From assembly GCF_019391655.1 (NCBI RefSeq), contig NZ_JAHXPQ010000005.1, forward strand, positions 186,001 through 250,000: a stretch of 64,000 bases of DNA. The letters are read 5' to 3'. The position numbers and the translations under genes are program-made. Under the pieces are notes generated by a model. The model saw nothing but the letters and a program-made list of their open reading frames with translations. It searched no databases and was not told the origin of the DNA. Positions 44,636-52,449 of this stretch are shown here, piece after piece (position 1 is the stretch's first letter; each line of letters opens with the position of its first letter). Source of the DNA: Mucilaginibacter rivuli. GTDB lineage: Bacteria; Bacteroidota; Bacteroidia; Sphingobacteriales; Sphingobacteriaceae.

Positions 44636-45103
44636 TTATTTACTAAATATCTGTTCTTGTGATAGCGATGCATTGATCCAGCCTGCATCCATAGCCGCGC
44701 CGTATTTTTGGTAAAACTCAATGGCGGGTTGGTTCCAGTCGAGTACCTGCCATACCATACCACTGTAGTTAAATTCCTGCGTTTCCTGGATGATGCGATC
44801 GAATAATAACTTGCCTAAGCCCTTGCCGCGCATACTTTCGGTTACAATCAGGTCTTCCAAATAAATGCGGCGGCCTTTCCAGGTAGAGTAGCGCACGTAG
44901 TATAAAGCAAAACCTTGTATCATGTCATCAACCTCGGTAACAAAGGCTTTCCATACGGGGTTTTTACCAAAGCCCGCGTCTTCAAACTCGCTCAGGGCAA
45001 CGGTTACTTCGTCGGGTGCTTTTTCAAATACAGCCAGTTCGTGTATCAATTCTAACAGGCGGGGGCAATCTTCAACCCGGGCTACTCTTAGTTCAACCTG
45101 CAT
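44636..45103 (-). CDS. GNAT-family N-acetyltransferase
   Basis: 155 residues. The N-terminal VARVEDCPRLLELIHELAVFE and the acetyl-CoA loop TESMRGKGLGKLLFDR (about 92-107) resemble diamine/spermidine acetyltransferases. The later WQVLDWNQPAIEFYQKYGA motif is typical of that subgroup. The acceptor is not certain. It sits 1 bp from the YggS gene and 6 bp before lysC. Confidence 0.82.
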   Translation of the reverse strand: MQVELRVARVEDCPRLLELIHELAVFEKAPDEVTVALSEFEDAGFGKNPVWKAFVTEVDDMIQGFALYYVRYSTWKGRRIYLEDLIVTESMRGKGLGKLLFDRIIQETQEFNYSGMVWQVLDWNQPAIEFYQKYGAAMDAGWINASLSQEQIFSK

Positions 45104-45104
45104 A

Positions 45105-45797
45105 TTATTCTAAGTTTTTATAATGTTTGATAACACGCTGACCAAAGATAGTGCTCCCTAATCTTACCATGGTGCTCCCCTCTTCTATCGCTATTTTATA
45201 ATCGGACGACATGCCCATCGAGATCTCCTTAAAGCTATCCTCCTTACGGAAAAAGCTTTGTTTAATGCCGCTGAAAAATATCCGCAGCTCATAAAACTCT
45301 TCTTTAATCTGCTTTTCGCTTTCGGTATTGGTGGCAATGCCCATCAGGCCGGTAATGCGTACATTTTTTAACTCTGCAAACTCTTCTGAGCGCAGCAATT
45401 CGATCACTTCATCAAACGATAACCCAAATTTAGTTTCCTCATCAGCAATATAAACCTGCAGCAGGCAATCAATAATACGGTTATGTTTTAGCGCCTGTTT
45501 ATTTATTTCCTGTAAAAGTTTCAAACTATCAACCGATTCGATCAAACTGATGAACGGCGCTATGTATTTTACTTTATTGGTTTGCAGGTGCCCTATCTGG
45601 TGCCATTTAATATCTTTAGGCAGCTTTTCGTACTTCTCTACCATCTCCTGTACCTGGTTTTCGCCAAATATACGCTGCCCGGCGGCGTAGGCCTCCTCCA
45701 CATCTTCAACCGGTTTTGTTTTAGAAACGGCTATCAGTTGCACGTTTACCAGCTCAATTTCGGCCTTTAATTTTTTTATATTATCTGCAATACTCAT
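45105..45797 (-). CDS. YggS/PROSC-family pyridoxal-phosphate-binding protein
   Basis: 230 residues. The PLP-lysine is in LIAVSKTKP (about 21-29). FGENQVQEMVEKYE, WHQIGHLQTNKVK and the C-terminal SMGMSSDYKIAIEEGSTMVR complete the family pattern. These proteins keep PLP levels balanced and have no known enzymatic substrate. It is first in the yggS-GNAT-lysC operon. Confidence 0.93.
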   Translation of the reverse strand: MSIADNIKKLKAEIELVNVQLIAVSKTKPVEDVEEAYAAGQRIFGENQVQEMVEKYEKLPKDIKWHQIGHLQTNKVKYIAPFISLIESVDSLKLLQEINKQALKHNRIIDCLLQVYIADEETKFGLSFDEVIELLRSEEFAELKNVRITGLMGIATNTESEKQIKEEFYELRIFFSGIKQSFFRKEDSFKEISMGMSSDYKIAIEEGSTMVRLGSTIFGQRVIKHYKNLE

Positions 45798-45838
45798 TAA
45801 TGCTTAATTTTACCTTTTAAATGGTGCTAAATTACAGA

Positions 45839-46468
45839 ATGCGTTTTTATTTGATCTTGTTTTTTTGCGGGTTGGGCTTTTTATTTAGCTGCAGCGATGA
45901 TAAAAGCATACCTGATGATGTAATACCCAAACATCAGATGGCTTTATTGCTTACCGATATACACCTGGTTGATGGTACCATATCAAGCCTGCCCAACATA
46001 CCCGATACCTTAGCCAAGCATAGTTTAGGCTTATATTTGGCTGTTTTTAAGATGCACCATACCGATACTACACAATTTAGGGAAAGCCTGAAATACTATG
46101 CCACACGCCCCGACCTGATGAACGATATTTATACCGGTGTAACAAGGCGCTTAGATTCATTGCTGAAAGCTAAAACCAAGGTGGTAAAAGAGGTTAAACC
46201 ACAGGCATCACAAAAAACAACAGCGCAGATAGCCGACTCGGTTAAAAAGGCGCAGGTAAAAGCAGATTCAGTTAAAAAAGTAAAAGCTGACTCCGTTAAA
46301 CTTATACAGGCAAAAAAACGGATCGACTCGGTTAAGGCCTCAAAGTTGAGAATGAAGGTGATAATGGATGTGAACAAAAAAGCCAAAATAAGGCGCGACT
46401 CCATCCGGAAGGCAAAACACAATAAAAACCCTGTAAAAATTATTACTCCTGATGCTGTACCCAACTAA
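45839..46468 (+). CDS. DUF4296 lipoprotein with K/S/D-rich tail
   Basis: The ATG at 45839 is preferred to the one at 45821 because it begins the signal peptide (MRFYLILFF...) directly. The lipobox LFSC places the lipid cysteine at residue 18. DUF4296 covers about 25-110 (MALLLTDIHLVDGT, YYATRPDLMNDIY). The last 90 residues are repeats of KADSVKK-type units, strongly basic and probably extended. It is expected to be membrane-anchored on the periplasmic side; function unknown. It overlaps mutS2 by 17 bp. Confidence 0.82.
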   Translation: MRFYLILFFCGLGFLFSCSDDKSIPDDVIPKHQMALLLTDIHLVDGTISSLPNIPDTLAKHSLGLYLAVFKMHHTDTTQFRESLKYYATRPDLMNDIYTGVTRRLDSLLKAKTKVVKEVKPQASQKTTAQIADSVKKAQVKADSVKKVKADSVKLIQAKKRIDSVKASKLRMKVIMDVNKKAKIRRDSIRKAKHNKNPVKIITPDAVPN

Positions 46469-48806
46469 TAGTGTAGATAAGCTGGGTTTTACCGAGGTAA
46501 AGGAACTAATAAAAACACATTGCCTTAGTATTATGGGCCAGCAAATGGTTGATAAGATACAGGTAATGCATAACCACGACCTGATACGTAAGTTTTTGCA
46601 CCAGGCCAGCGAGTTTAAAAACATTCTGCAAAATGATGCCCCCCTGCCTATTCATCATTTTTTCGATATCAAATCGCTGGCTAACAAGGCTAAGATAGAA
46701 GGTACCTTTTTGAACGAAGAAGAGTTTTTCCAGGTACAGGCTTCATTAAGTACGGTTTTTGCCGTGATCAGCTATTTTAATGAGCGTGAGGGGCAATACC
46801 CTAACCTGGAGGCCTTGTTTGAGCATTTGCCCATAGAGAAGATCATACTGAAACATATTGACCGGGTTATTGACAATAAAGGTAAGATAAGACCTAATGC
46901 CAGCCGTGAACTGATGGATATTACCGGCAGCATTGCCAAAGCAGAGCAGGATGCCCGACGTAAAATAGACCATGTGTTTAAAAATGCGACATCCAGTGGC
47001 TGGACGGCAGATGGCAGCCTTACCGTTCGCGACGGCAGGCTTTGTATCCCGCTTTTGGCGGAGAACAAGCGTAAGCTAAAAGGTTTTATACATGATGAGT
47101 CGGCTTCGGGGCAAACGGTGTATATGGAGCCTGAGGAGGTTTTCTCGCTCAATAATAAAATTCGCGACCTTGAGTTTGAGCGCCGCCGGGAAATTGTAAA
47201 AATACTGACCGCGCTAACGGACGAATTAAGGCCTTATGTGCCACTTTTATTATCGTACCACGGCTTACTCACCAAACTGGACTTTGTGCGTGCCAAAGCC
47301 CTGTTTGCCATTGATATTGAAGCAGAAATGCCGGTAACGAATAATGATGCCGGTATAAAATTGATAAACGCCCGCCACCCCCTGCTGATGCTCAGTTTTA
47401 AAAAGGAGCAGAAAAGCGTAGTACCGCTCAATGTAAAAATTGACGAAACCGACCGTGTAGTAGTGGTTTCGGGGCCTAACGCGGGTGGTAAATCTGTCTG
47501 CATGAAAACGGTTGGCTTATTACAGATGATGGTACAGGCGGGCTTACTGATACCCGCGCACGAAAGCAGCGAGATAGGTACCTTTAAACAGATATTTGTT
47601 GATATTGGCGACGACCAATCAATAGAGAGCGACCTGAGTACCTACAGTGCCCACCTGAGCAAAATGAAAATGTTTGTGGAGCAGGCTAATGGCAAAACCC
47701 TTATCCTTATAGATGAATTTGGTACCGGTACCGACCCTCAATTTGGCGGGCCGATTGCCGAGGCTGTACTCGAATCGCTCAACCATAAAAAGGTAAAGGG
47801 TATGGTAACCACCCACTATAGCAACCTGAAGATATTTGCCAGCAATACCGAAGGACTGGAAAACGCATCGATGCTGTTTGATAACGTGAAGATGCAGCCG
47901 CAGTATATTTTAGAAGTTGGCAAGCCCGGCAGCAGCTACGCTTTTGAGATAGCCCAAAAGATAGGTCTGCCACAGAATGTATTGAACCTTGCCCGCAACA
48001 AAATTAGCGCCGGGCAAAAAAAGGTTGATACCTTATTGGTTGACCTTGAGCGGGATAAAAAAGAATTTTACGATGCCAAATTAGCCTTCGAAAAACAGCA
48101 GCGCAAAGTTAATGCCTTACAGGCCGAAAATGAAAAACTGAAAGCTTATTACGAAGAGAATAAACGTACCCTCATCAGCGAAGCGAAGCAGGAGGCCAAG
48201 AGCATCATCCTGAACGCGAATAAGTTGGTGGAAAATACCATATCAGAAATCAAAAGCGCCCAGGCGGATAAAGACGTCACCAAAAACCTTCGCGAAAAGC
48301 TGAACAACGAACTGGCTAAAAACACGGTAAAACCTGCCCCGTTAAAACCGGTAGCTGATGAGATAAAAATTGGCGACTGGGTAAAGCTGAACGACAGCGA
48401 AACTACCGGCCAGGTAATGGAAATTGCCCGCGATAACCTCATTATAGCCATTGGCGACCTGCGCACCGTTGCAAAAAAGAACCGGGTGCACAAAGTATCT
48501 AAAAAAGAAGTACCAAAAGAGGTGCGCCGCTCATTCAGTTCGCAAACAGATTCGGTGGCTAATTTTAGTCCGGAGATAGACGTGCGCGGCAAGCGCGGCG
48601 ATGAAGCCCTTTACGAGATAGAGCGTTATTTGGATAAGGCCATTATGATGGGCTTCGGCACGCTAAAAATATTGCACGGCAAAGGCGATGGTATTTTACG
48701 GAAACTCATACGCGAGTACCTGCGCAAATATAGCGAAGTTGACAGGATGGAAGATGAGCATGCAGACAGGGGCGGCGATGGGATAACGTATGTTTATTTG
48801 AAGTAA
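46452..48806 (+). CDS. mutS2: MutS2 (RqcU-type) ATPase with Smr domain
   Basis: 784 residues. An N-terminal MutS-like core is followed by the ATPase Walker A GPNAGGKSV (about 341-349) and Walker B TLILIDEFGTGTDP. A coiled-coil stretch follows (about 520-620). The C-terminal Smr nuclease domain (about 705-784) has DVRGKRGDEAL and LHGKGDGILRKLIREYL. MutS2 proteins suppress recombination and, in Bacillus, rescue collided ribosomes. Its start lies inside the DUF4296 gene, indicating translational coupling. Confidence 0.94.
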   Translation: MLYPTNSVDKLGFTEVKELIKTHCLSIMGQQMVDKIQVMHNHDLIRKFLHQASEFKNILQNDAPLPIHHFFDIKSLANKAKIEGTFLNEEEFFQVQASLSTVFAVISYFNEREGQYPNLEALFEHLPIEKIILKHIDRVIDNKGKIRPNASRELMDITGSIAKAEQDARRKIDHVFKNATSSGWTADGSLTVRDGRLCIPLLAENKRKLKGFIHDESASGQTVYMEPEEVFSLNNKIRDLEFERRREIVKILTALTDELRPYVPLLLSYHGLLTKLDFVRAKALFAIDIEAEMPVTNNDAGIKLINARHPLLMLSFKKEQKSVVPLNVKIDETDRVVVVSGPNAGGKSVCMKTVGLLQMMVQAGLLIPAHESSEIGTFKQIFVDIGDDQSIESDLSTYSAHLSKMKMFVEQANGKTLILIDEFGTGTDPQFGGPIAEAVLESLNHKKVKGMVTTHYSNLKIFASNTEGLENASMLFDNVKMQPQYILEVGKPGSSYAFEIAQKIGLPQNVLNLARNKISAGQKKVDTLLVDLERDKKEFYDAKLAFEKQQRKVNALQAENEKLKAYYEENKRTLISEAKQEAKSIILNANKLVENTISEIKSAQADKDVTKNLREKLNNELAKNTVKPAPLKPVADEIKIGDWVKLNDSETTGQVMEIARDNLIIAIGDLRTVAKKNRVHKVSKKEVPKEVRRSFSSQTDSVANFSPEIDVRGKRGDEALYEIERYLDKAIMMGFGTLKILHGKGDGILRKLIREYLRKYSEVDRMEDEHADRGGDGITYVYLK

Positions 48807-48840
48807 GGTGGTGAATGGTGATTATTGCCACTAATACATT

Positions 48841-48906
48841 AAATTTCCCTTATTCGTGACTTAGTGCCTTCGCGGCAGCGCTACTGATAAATTTCCCTAT
48901 ATTCGT
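48841..48906. repeat. Direct repeat in the leader of the first MG2-like gene
   Basis: AAATTTCCCTTATTCGT (48841-48857) recurs as AAATTTCCCTATATTCGT (48889-48906), 48 bp apart. The second ends 23 bp before the ATG and contains TATATTCG, close to the TAnnTTTG -7 pattern. Promoter duplication is possible. Confidence 0.4.
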
Positions 48907-48928
48907 TCAACCAACCTAAACCGCTGTT

Positions 48929-51352
48929 ATGCATACTATTGCAAAGCGTTTGCTTTTCTGCTTACTCATATTCTGTGCCTTTAAAACATGGGCGCAAACC
49001 ACAACCTCTATCCCCTTATTTTTTGAAAAGGTTTACCTGCATACCGACAGGGATGTTTACCTGCAAGGCGAAGATATCTGGTTCAAGGCTTATGTAGTAA
49101 ACGCTAAGGACCATAAATTACTGGATGTAAGCAACAACCTGTATGTTGAACTGATAGATACCAAAAACCAAATAACCGACAGGAAGCTTATCCGTATAGA
49201 CAGCGGCATGGGCAAAGGCGATTTTAAATTGCGCGAACCTATGATAGCCGGTACGTACCGCATCAGGGCGTATACCAACTGGATGCGCAACTTCAGCGAT
49301 TATTTTGTTTTCGAAAAAAAGATCACCATACTGGCACCTGCAACAAATAATGTACCTGTTTTGGCATCAACAGGTAAAACTATCCCGCCTTTATCAACAC
49401 AAAATCCTATATCGTTCAATTCAATGCTGCCAACGGTCCGGTTTTTTCCTGAAGGTGGGCCATTGGTTAACAATGTAAGCAGCCAGGTAGCCGTAAAAGC
49501 GGAAGATGCTTACGGCAAAGGCATAGTCGCTACTGGCGAAGTATTCGCTTCATCGGGCCGGTCGGTAGCTAAATTTACCTGCGACTCGGTAGGCATGGGT
49601 ATTTTTACGCTTACGCCGGATGAAACACAAACCTACCGTGCCAAAGTAACAGTGAACGGGCAAACACGCGATATCGCTTTGCCTGTCGCAATTAGGAGTG
49701 GTTTTGTATTAAGTGTTAACCAGGCCGATTCGACTATTGTAGCTACGGTGAGTTGCCCTCGGGGAGATGTGTTCCATTATGCAGGCCAAAACCTGATCAT
49801 CAAGGCAAGGCATGCCGGCAGCGTTTATTACCAGGAGCGCATACCCGTTAACAGTAACGAGATCATCATTACCATACCGGGTGGCCATTTTGCCGAAGGT
49901 GTTGCCGTTGTGAGTGTGTATAACGATCATAACATTCCGCTTTGTGAGCGGTTGGTTTACTATCACCGTAAGGATAATATGGTACCATTCGGTATCAGCA
50001 CAGATAAGGCTACTTACTCGCCAAAGCAACAGGTTACTGTAAATATCAAAACCGTGGCTAAAGCCAATTTATCCATGGCGGTTGTTGATGCCGGGATTGT
50101 GCCGGTTCAGGATGAAGATATCCAATCGTACCTCTTGCTAAGATCAGAGATCAGGGGTGATATTGAGCAGGCCGGGCGATATTTTGATACCACAAATGCC
50201 AATAGGATTAAACAATTGGATATGCTGCTGCTTACACAAGGCTGGCGCGAATACACCTGGCGCAGGCTTGCCGATTCGGTTTTAAAGATAACTTACCAGC
50301 CCGAGCGCGGCATCACCATCACCGGGAAGGTAAAAGAAGTATGGTCGGAAAAACCAGCGCCTAACCTGAACATTACCTTGTTCGCCAATAAAGCCACAGG
50401 TGCCAAGCTTTTTTCGGCACGGACTGATGAAAAAGGGCTGTTCAGCATTGACGGCGTTAACATGTACGGCCACCAATACTTTAGCGTTAACGCCGCGAAT
50501 GACAGGGGAAAACGAAGCGCCTGGATAGGTGTTGATACCGCTACCATTAACCGCTACCCGGTTAAAAAGCTGGTGGTATTCCCTGATACTTCGGGAACTT
50601 TTGCACGTTACCGTGATGAGATGGAGAACCGGCAAAAGGTATCCAGGAAGTTTTCCTTCGCGGATACGCAACGCCTGAGAACGGTTGAAATTATTGGCTT
50701 ACGTGTGGGTAAAAAATATGGAGATACCTCAATACAAGTAAGCAAGGCCGACTACAAATATGAAACTTTGGGTGGCTATTATGCCCGCAAGTTGCAACCT
50801 TACATGCAAAAGCAAATAGCTGAGGGTGGCTTAAAAGGGGCACCTATAGGAATGGTTGTTACATCAGACTCATTAGCATCATGGAATTACTGGCGGGTTA
50901 AATTTTTTGCGATGCCTATGGATAAGATCAACTCGGCGCACGCGCGGCTCATCCGGATTGACCAGATGCCAACCTTTGAGGAGCAGGCCAAAGGGTTTAG
51001 AATGGCCCCTGAAGGTAAAGATGGCTTAGTGGTGTCCACACATTTCATCTGGATAGATATTAAAGTTAAACCACATGCCTTTGATGAATTTGATTTTCAT
51101 GTTACTAACCTGGATATGGATGGGTACTATAATGCACGCGCATTTTATGAGCCTAAGTATCTGCAGGCATCAACCAAGCCCGATATGCGCACCACCATTC
51201 ATTGGGAACCTAACATTACCACCAATGCCGGCGGTGAAGCGACAGTTAGTTATTATAATGCTGATCCGAAAAGTAAGATACGTGTGATCGTGCAGGGTGT
51301 TACTGATAAGGGCGTGCCTGTTGCAGCAACGGCGGGATACGTAGTAAAGTAA
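48929..51352 (+). CDS. Secreted MG2 / carboxypeptidase-like / plug-like protein, copy 1
   Basis: 807 residues with a signal peptide (about 1-22). An MG2-type (alpha-2-macroglobulin) beta domain has EKVYLHTDRDVYLQGEDIWFKAY at about 33-55. Further Ig-like domains run to about 430, including VVDAGIVPVQDEDI. A carboxypeptidase-regulatory-like domain (ITGKVKEVWSEKP) starts near 458. A plug-like region and the C-terminal WEPNITTN...ATVSYYNADPKSKIRV segment end the protein. No thioester motif is present. Such proteins are widespread in Bacteroidota and untyped functionally. A paralogue lies at 52450. Confidence 0.75.
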   Translation: MHTIAKRLLFCLLIFCAFKTWAQTTTSIPLFFEKVYLHTDRDVYLQGEDIWFKAYVVNAKDHKLLDVSNNLYVELIDTKNQITDRKLIRIDSGMGKGDFKLREPMIAGTYRIRAYTNWMRNFSDYFVFEKKITILAPATNNVPVLASTGKTIPPLSTQNPISFNSMLPTVRFFPEGGPLVNNVSSQVAVKAEDAYGKGIVATGEVFASSGRSVAKFTCDSVGMGIFTLTPDETQTYRAKVTVNGQTRDIALPVAIRSGFVLSVNQADSTIVATVSCPRGDVFHYAGQNLIIKARHAGSVYYQERIPVNSNEIIITIPGGHFAEGVAVVSVYNDHNIPLCERLVYYHRKDNMVPFGISTDKATYSPKQQVTVNIKTVAKANLSMAVVDAGIVPVQDEDIQSYLLLRSEIRGDIEQAGRYFDTTNANRIKQLDMLLLTQGWREYTWRRLADSVLKITYQPERGITITGKVKEVWSEKPAPNLNITLFANKATGAKLFSARTDEKGLFSIDGVNMYGHQYFSVNAANDRGKRSAWIGVDTATINRYPVKKLVVFPDTSGTFARYRDEMENRQKVSRKFSFADTQRLRTVEIIGLRVGKKYGDTSIQVSKADYKYETLGGYYARKLQPYMQKQIAEGGLKGAPIGMVVTSDSLASWNYWRVKFFAMPMDKINSAHARLIRIDQMPTFEEQAKGFRMAPEGKDGLVVSTHFIWIDIKVKPHAFDEFDFHVTNLDMDGYYNARAFYEPKYLQASTKPDMRTTIHWEPNITTNAGGEATVSYYNADPKSKIRVIVQGVTDKGVPVAATAGYVVK

Positions 51353-51802
51353 CGCTACGGCAGCCATTTTTGTCGCCGCAGGATATGCAGGATATTCACA
51401 CCATGCAAACCCAGGGATAATACCATGCCTATCCGGACCAAACACAACGCCAAAGATGTTTTTACATCGCAGTTTTGGGAACAAAAACTGGAGTATATTC
51501 ATAAGAATCCGGCAAGTGGAAAATGGGCTTAAGCTTAGATTATACTGCATAACCGCATAATAGCGCTACTTTTTATGTTGATGAGGTTACTCATCCATTG
51601 TGCAGCTATCAAACTATTATTCTTTTTGGGATTGAGATATGATATGTATAGGGCTGTTCTACATGGCGTGAATGTCTGGGTCCTCTACCGAGAGACCCTG
51701 CGGGAACAAAAATGGGATAAGGTATGTCTATTTGAAGTGAGTTATCGAGAAGACCTCGGAGGGGACAGTGAGCAAGAACCAACACCTCAGTTCAAAAAAT
51801 AG
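51353..51802. other. Decayed intergenic region between paralogues
   Basis: 450 bp without an intact gene. It contains a transposase remnant (51425-51642). A hairpin-prone GGGTCCTCTACCGAGAGACCC lies near 51677-51700, and a related GACCTCGGAGGGGAC near 51753. The 75-codon open frame at 51575 reads through this mixture and is not credible as a gene. Confidence 0.55.
51425..51642 (+). pseudogene. Remnant of a REP-associated (Y1/IS200-like) transposase
   Basis: One frame from 51425 reads KHNAKDVFTSQFWEQKLEYI followed by HKNPASGKW, then stops. QKLEYIHxNP is the hallmark of the C-terminal part of Y1/RAYT transposases. The following bases in another frame give DYTA, a stop, and PHNSATFY, which matches the usual DYxxYxHSSAxFY continuation. 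Frameshift and stops mean it is dead, and the catalytic N-terminal half is missing. Confidence 0.5.
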
Positions 51803-52171
51803 CTACGCTACAGTACCCGCTATCAAACACTTTTTAACAACGTTTACCAACTCATCCAATTCAAATGGTTTGCGTATAAAGCCATCAGCTTTACAACTTA
51901 TCGCTATCTCTTCTATTTTTGCCGAGGTTGACAGGATAATAACAGGCAGGTGCTGCATTTGATGAATTTTTTTGATCTCCTGGCAAAGCATATGGCCCTC
52001 AGTTTTGTTGAGCCATTCGTCAATCAAAACAATATTGCAACGGTGAACAGGGAGCTCAATAGCCGGCTTGGGGTTAGTAGCTATCACATTAAAGCCCTCC
52101 GATTCCAAAATATAACTTACAATATCGCGGATATCGTTATCGTCTTCAATGATCAGCACTGTTTTTTTCAA
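51803..52171 (-). CDS. Single-domain response regulator (receiver only)
   Basis: 122 residues comprising a receiver domain only. The acidic pair is in IIEDDNDIRD (about 7-16), and the phospho-acceptor Asp is in IVLIDEWLN near residue 51. The switch S/T is in VIILSTSA and the Lys in FIRKPFELDEL. There is no output domain and no kinase nearby. It may be a phosphate relay or a CheY-like effector. It lies, oppositely oriented, between the two MG2-like genes. Confidence 0.85.
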   Translation of the reverse strand: MKKTVLIIEDDNDIRDIVSYILESEGFNVIATNPKPAIELPVHRCNIVLIDEWLNKTEGHMLCQEIKKIHQMQHLPVIILSTSAKIEEIAISCKADGFIRKPFELDELVNVVKKCLIAGTVA

Positions 52172-52279
52172 AGCGTTTAATTTATTAGAAATACCTGTCG
52201 AATATAGGAAATTTTTTAATTACAGCGATAATAACAAAAGCAGACATTAAAATCCTGCAAGGAGGTTTATCATGAAAGA

Positions 52280-52415
52280 ATAATGATACCAATAGCTCAG
52301 CCACGGTAAGCTTTTACAATGCCCGACCCGAAAAGTAACATAAGGGTAATTGTGCAAGACATTTACCGATAAAGGTGTACCTGTGTTGGCAAGTGCAGGA
52401 TACGTGGTTAAATAA
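52280..52415 (+). pseudogene. Decayed C-terminal remnant of a third MG2-like paralogue
   Basis: Read with frameshifts, the bases encode NSSATVSFYNA, then DPKSNIRVIVQDI, then TDKGVPVLASAGYVVK and a TAA at 52413-52415. This matches the C-terminal ends of both neighbours (GEATVSYYNADPKSKIRVIVQ, then TDKGVPVAATAGYVVK). The two frame changes make it non-coding. It ends 34 bp before copy 2 starts, so a third tandem copy once stood here. Confidence 0.8.
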
Positions 52416-52449
52416 TGTATATTAGCAAAACCAAGCCTAAATCGTTTTT

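Noticed and set aside
48149-48592. 147-codon minus-strand open frame
   Set aside because: Antisense to the mutS2 coiled-coil region, whose codon pattern commonly leaves the opposite frame open.
51575-51802. 75-codon plus-strand open frame
   Set aside because: Runs through the transposase relic and hairpin repeats in a frame that gives no sensible protein; likely chance.
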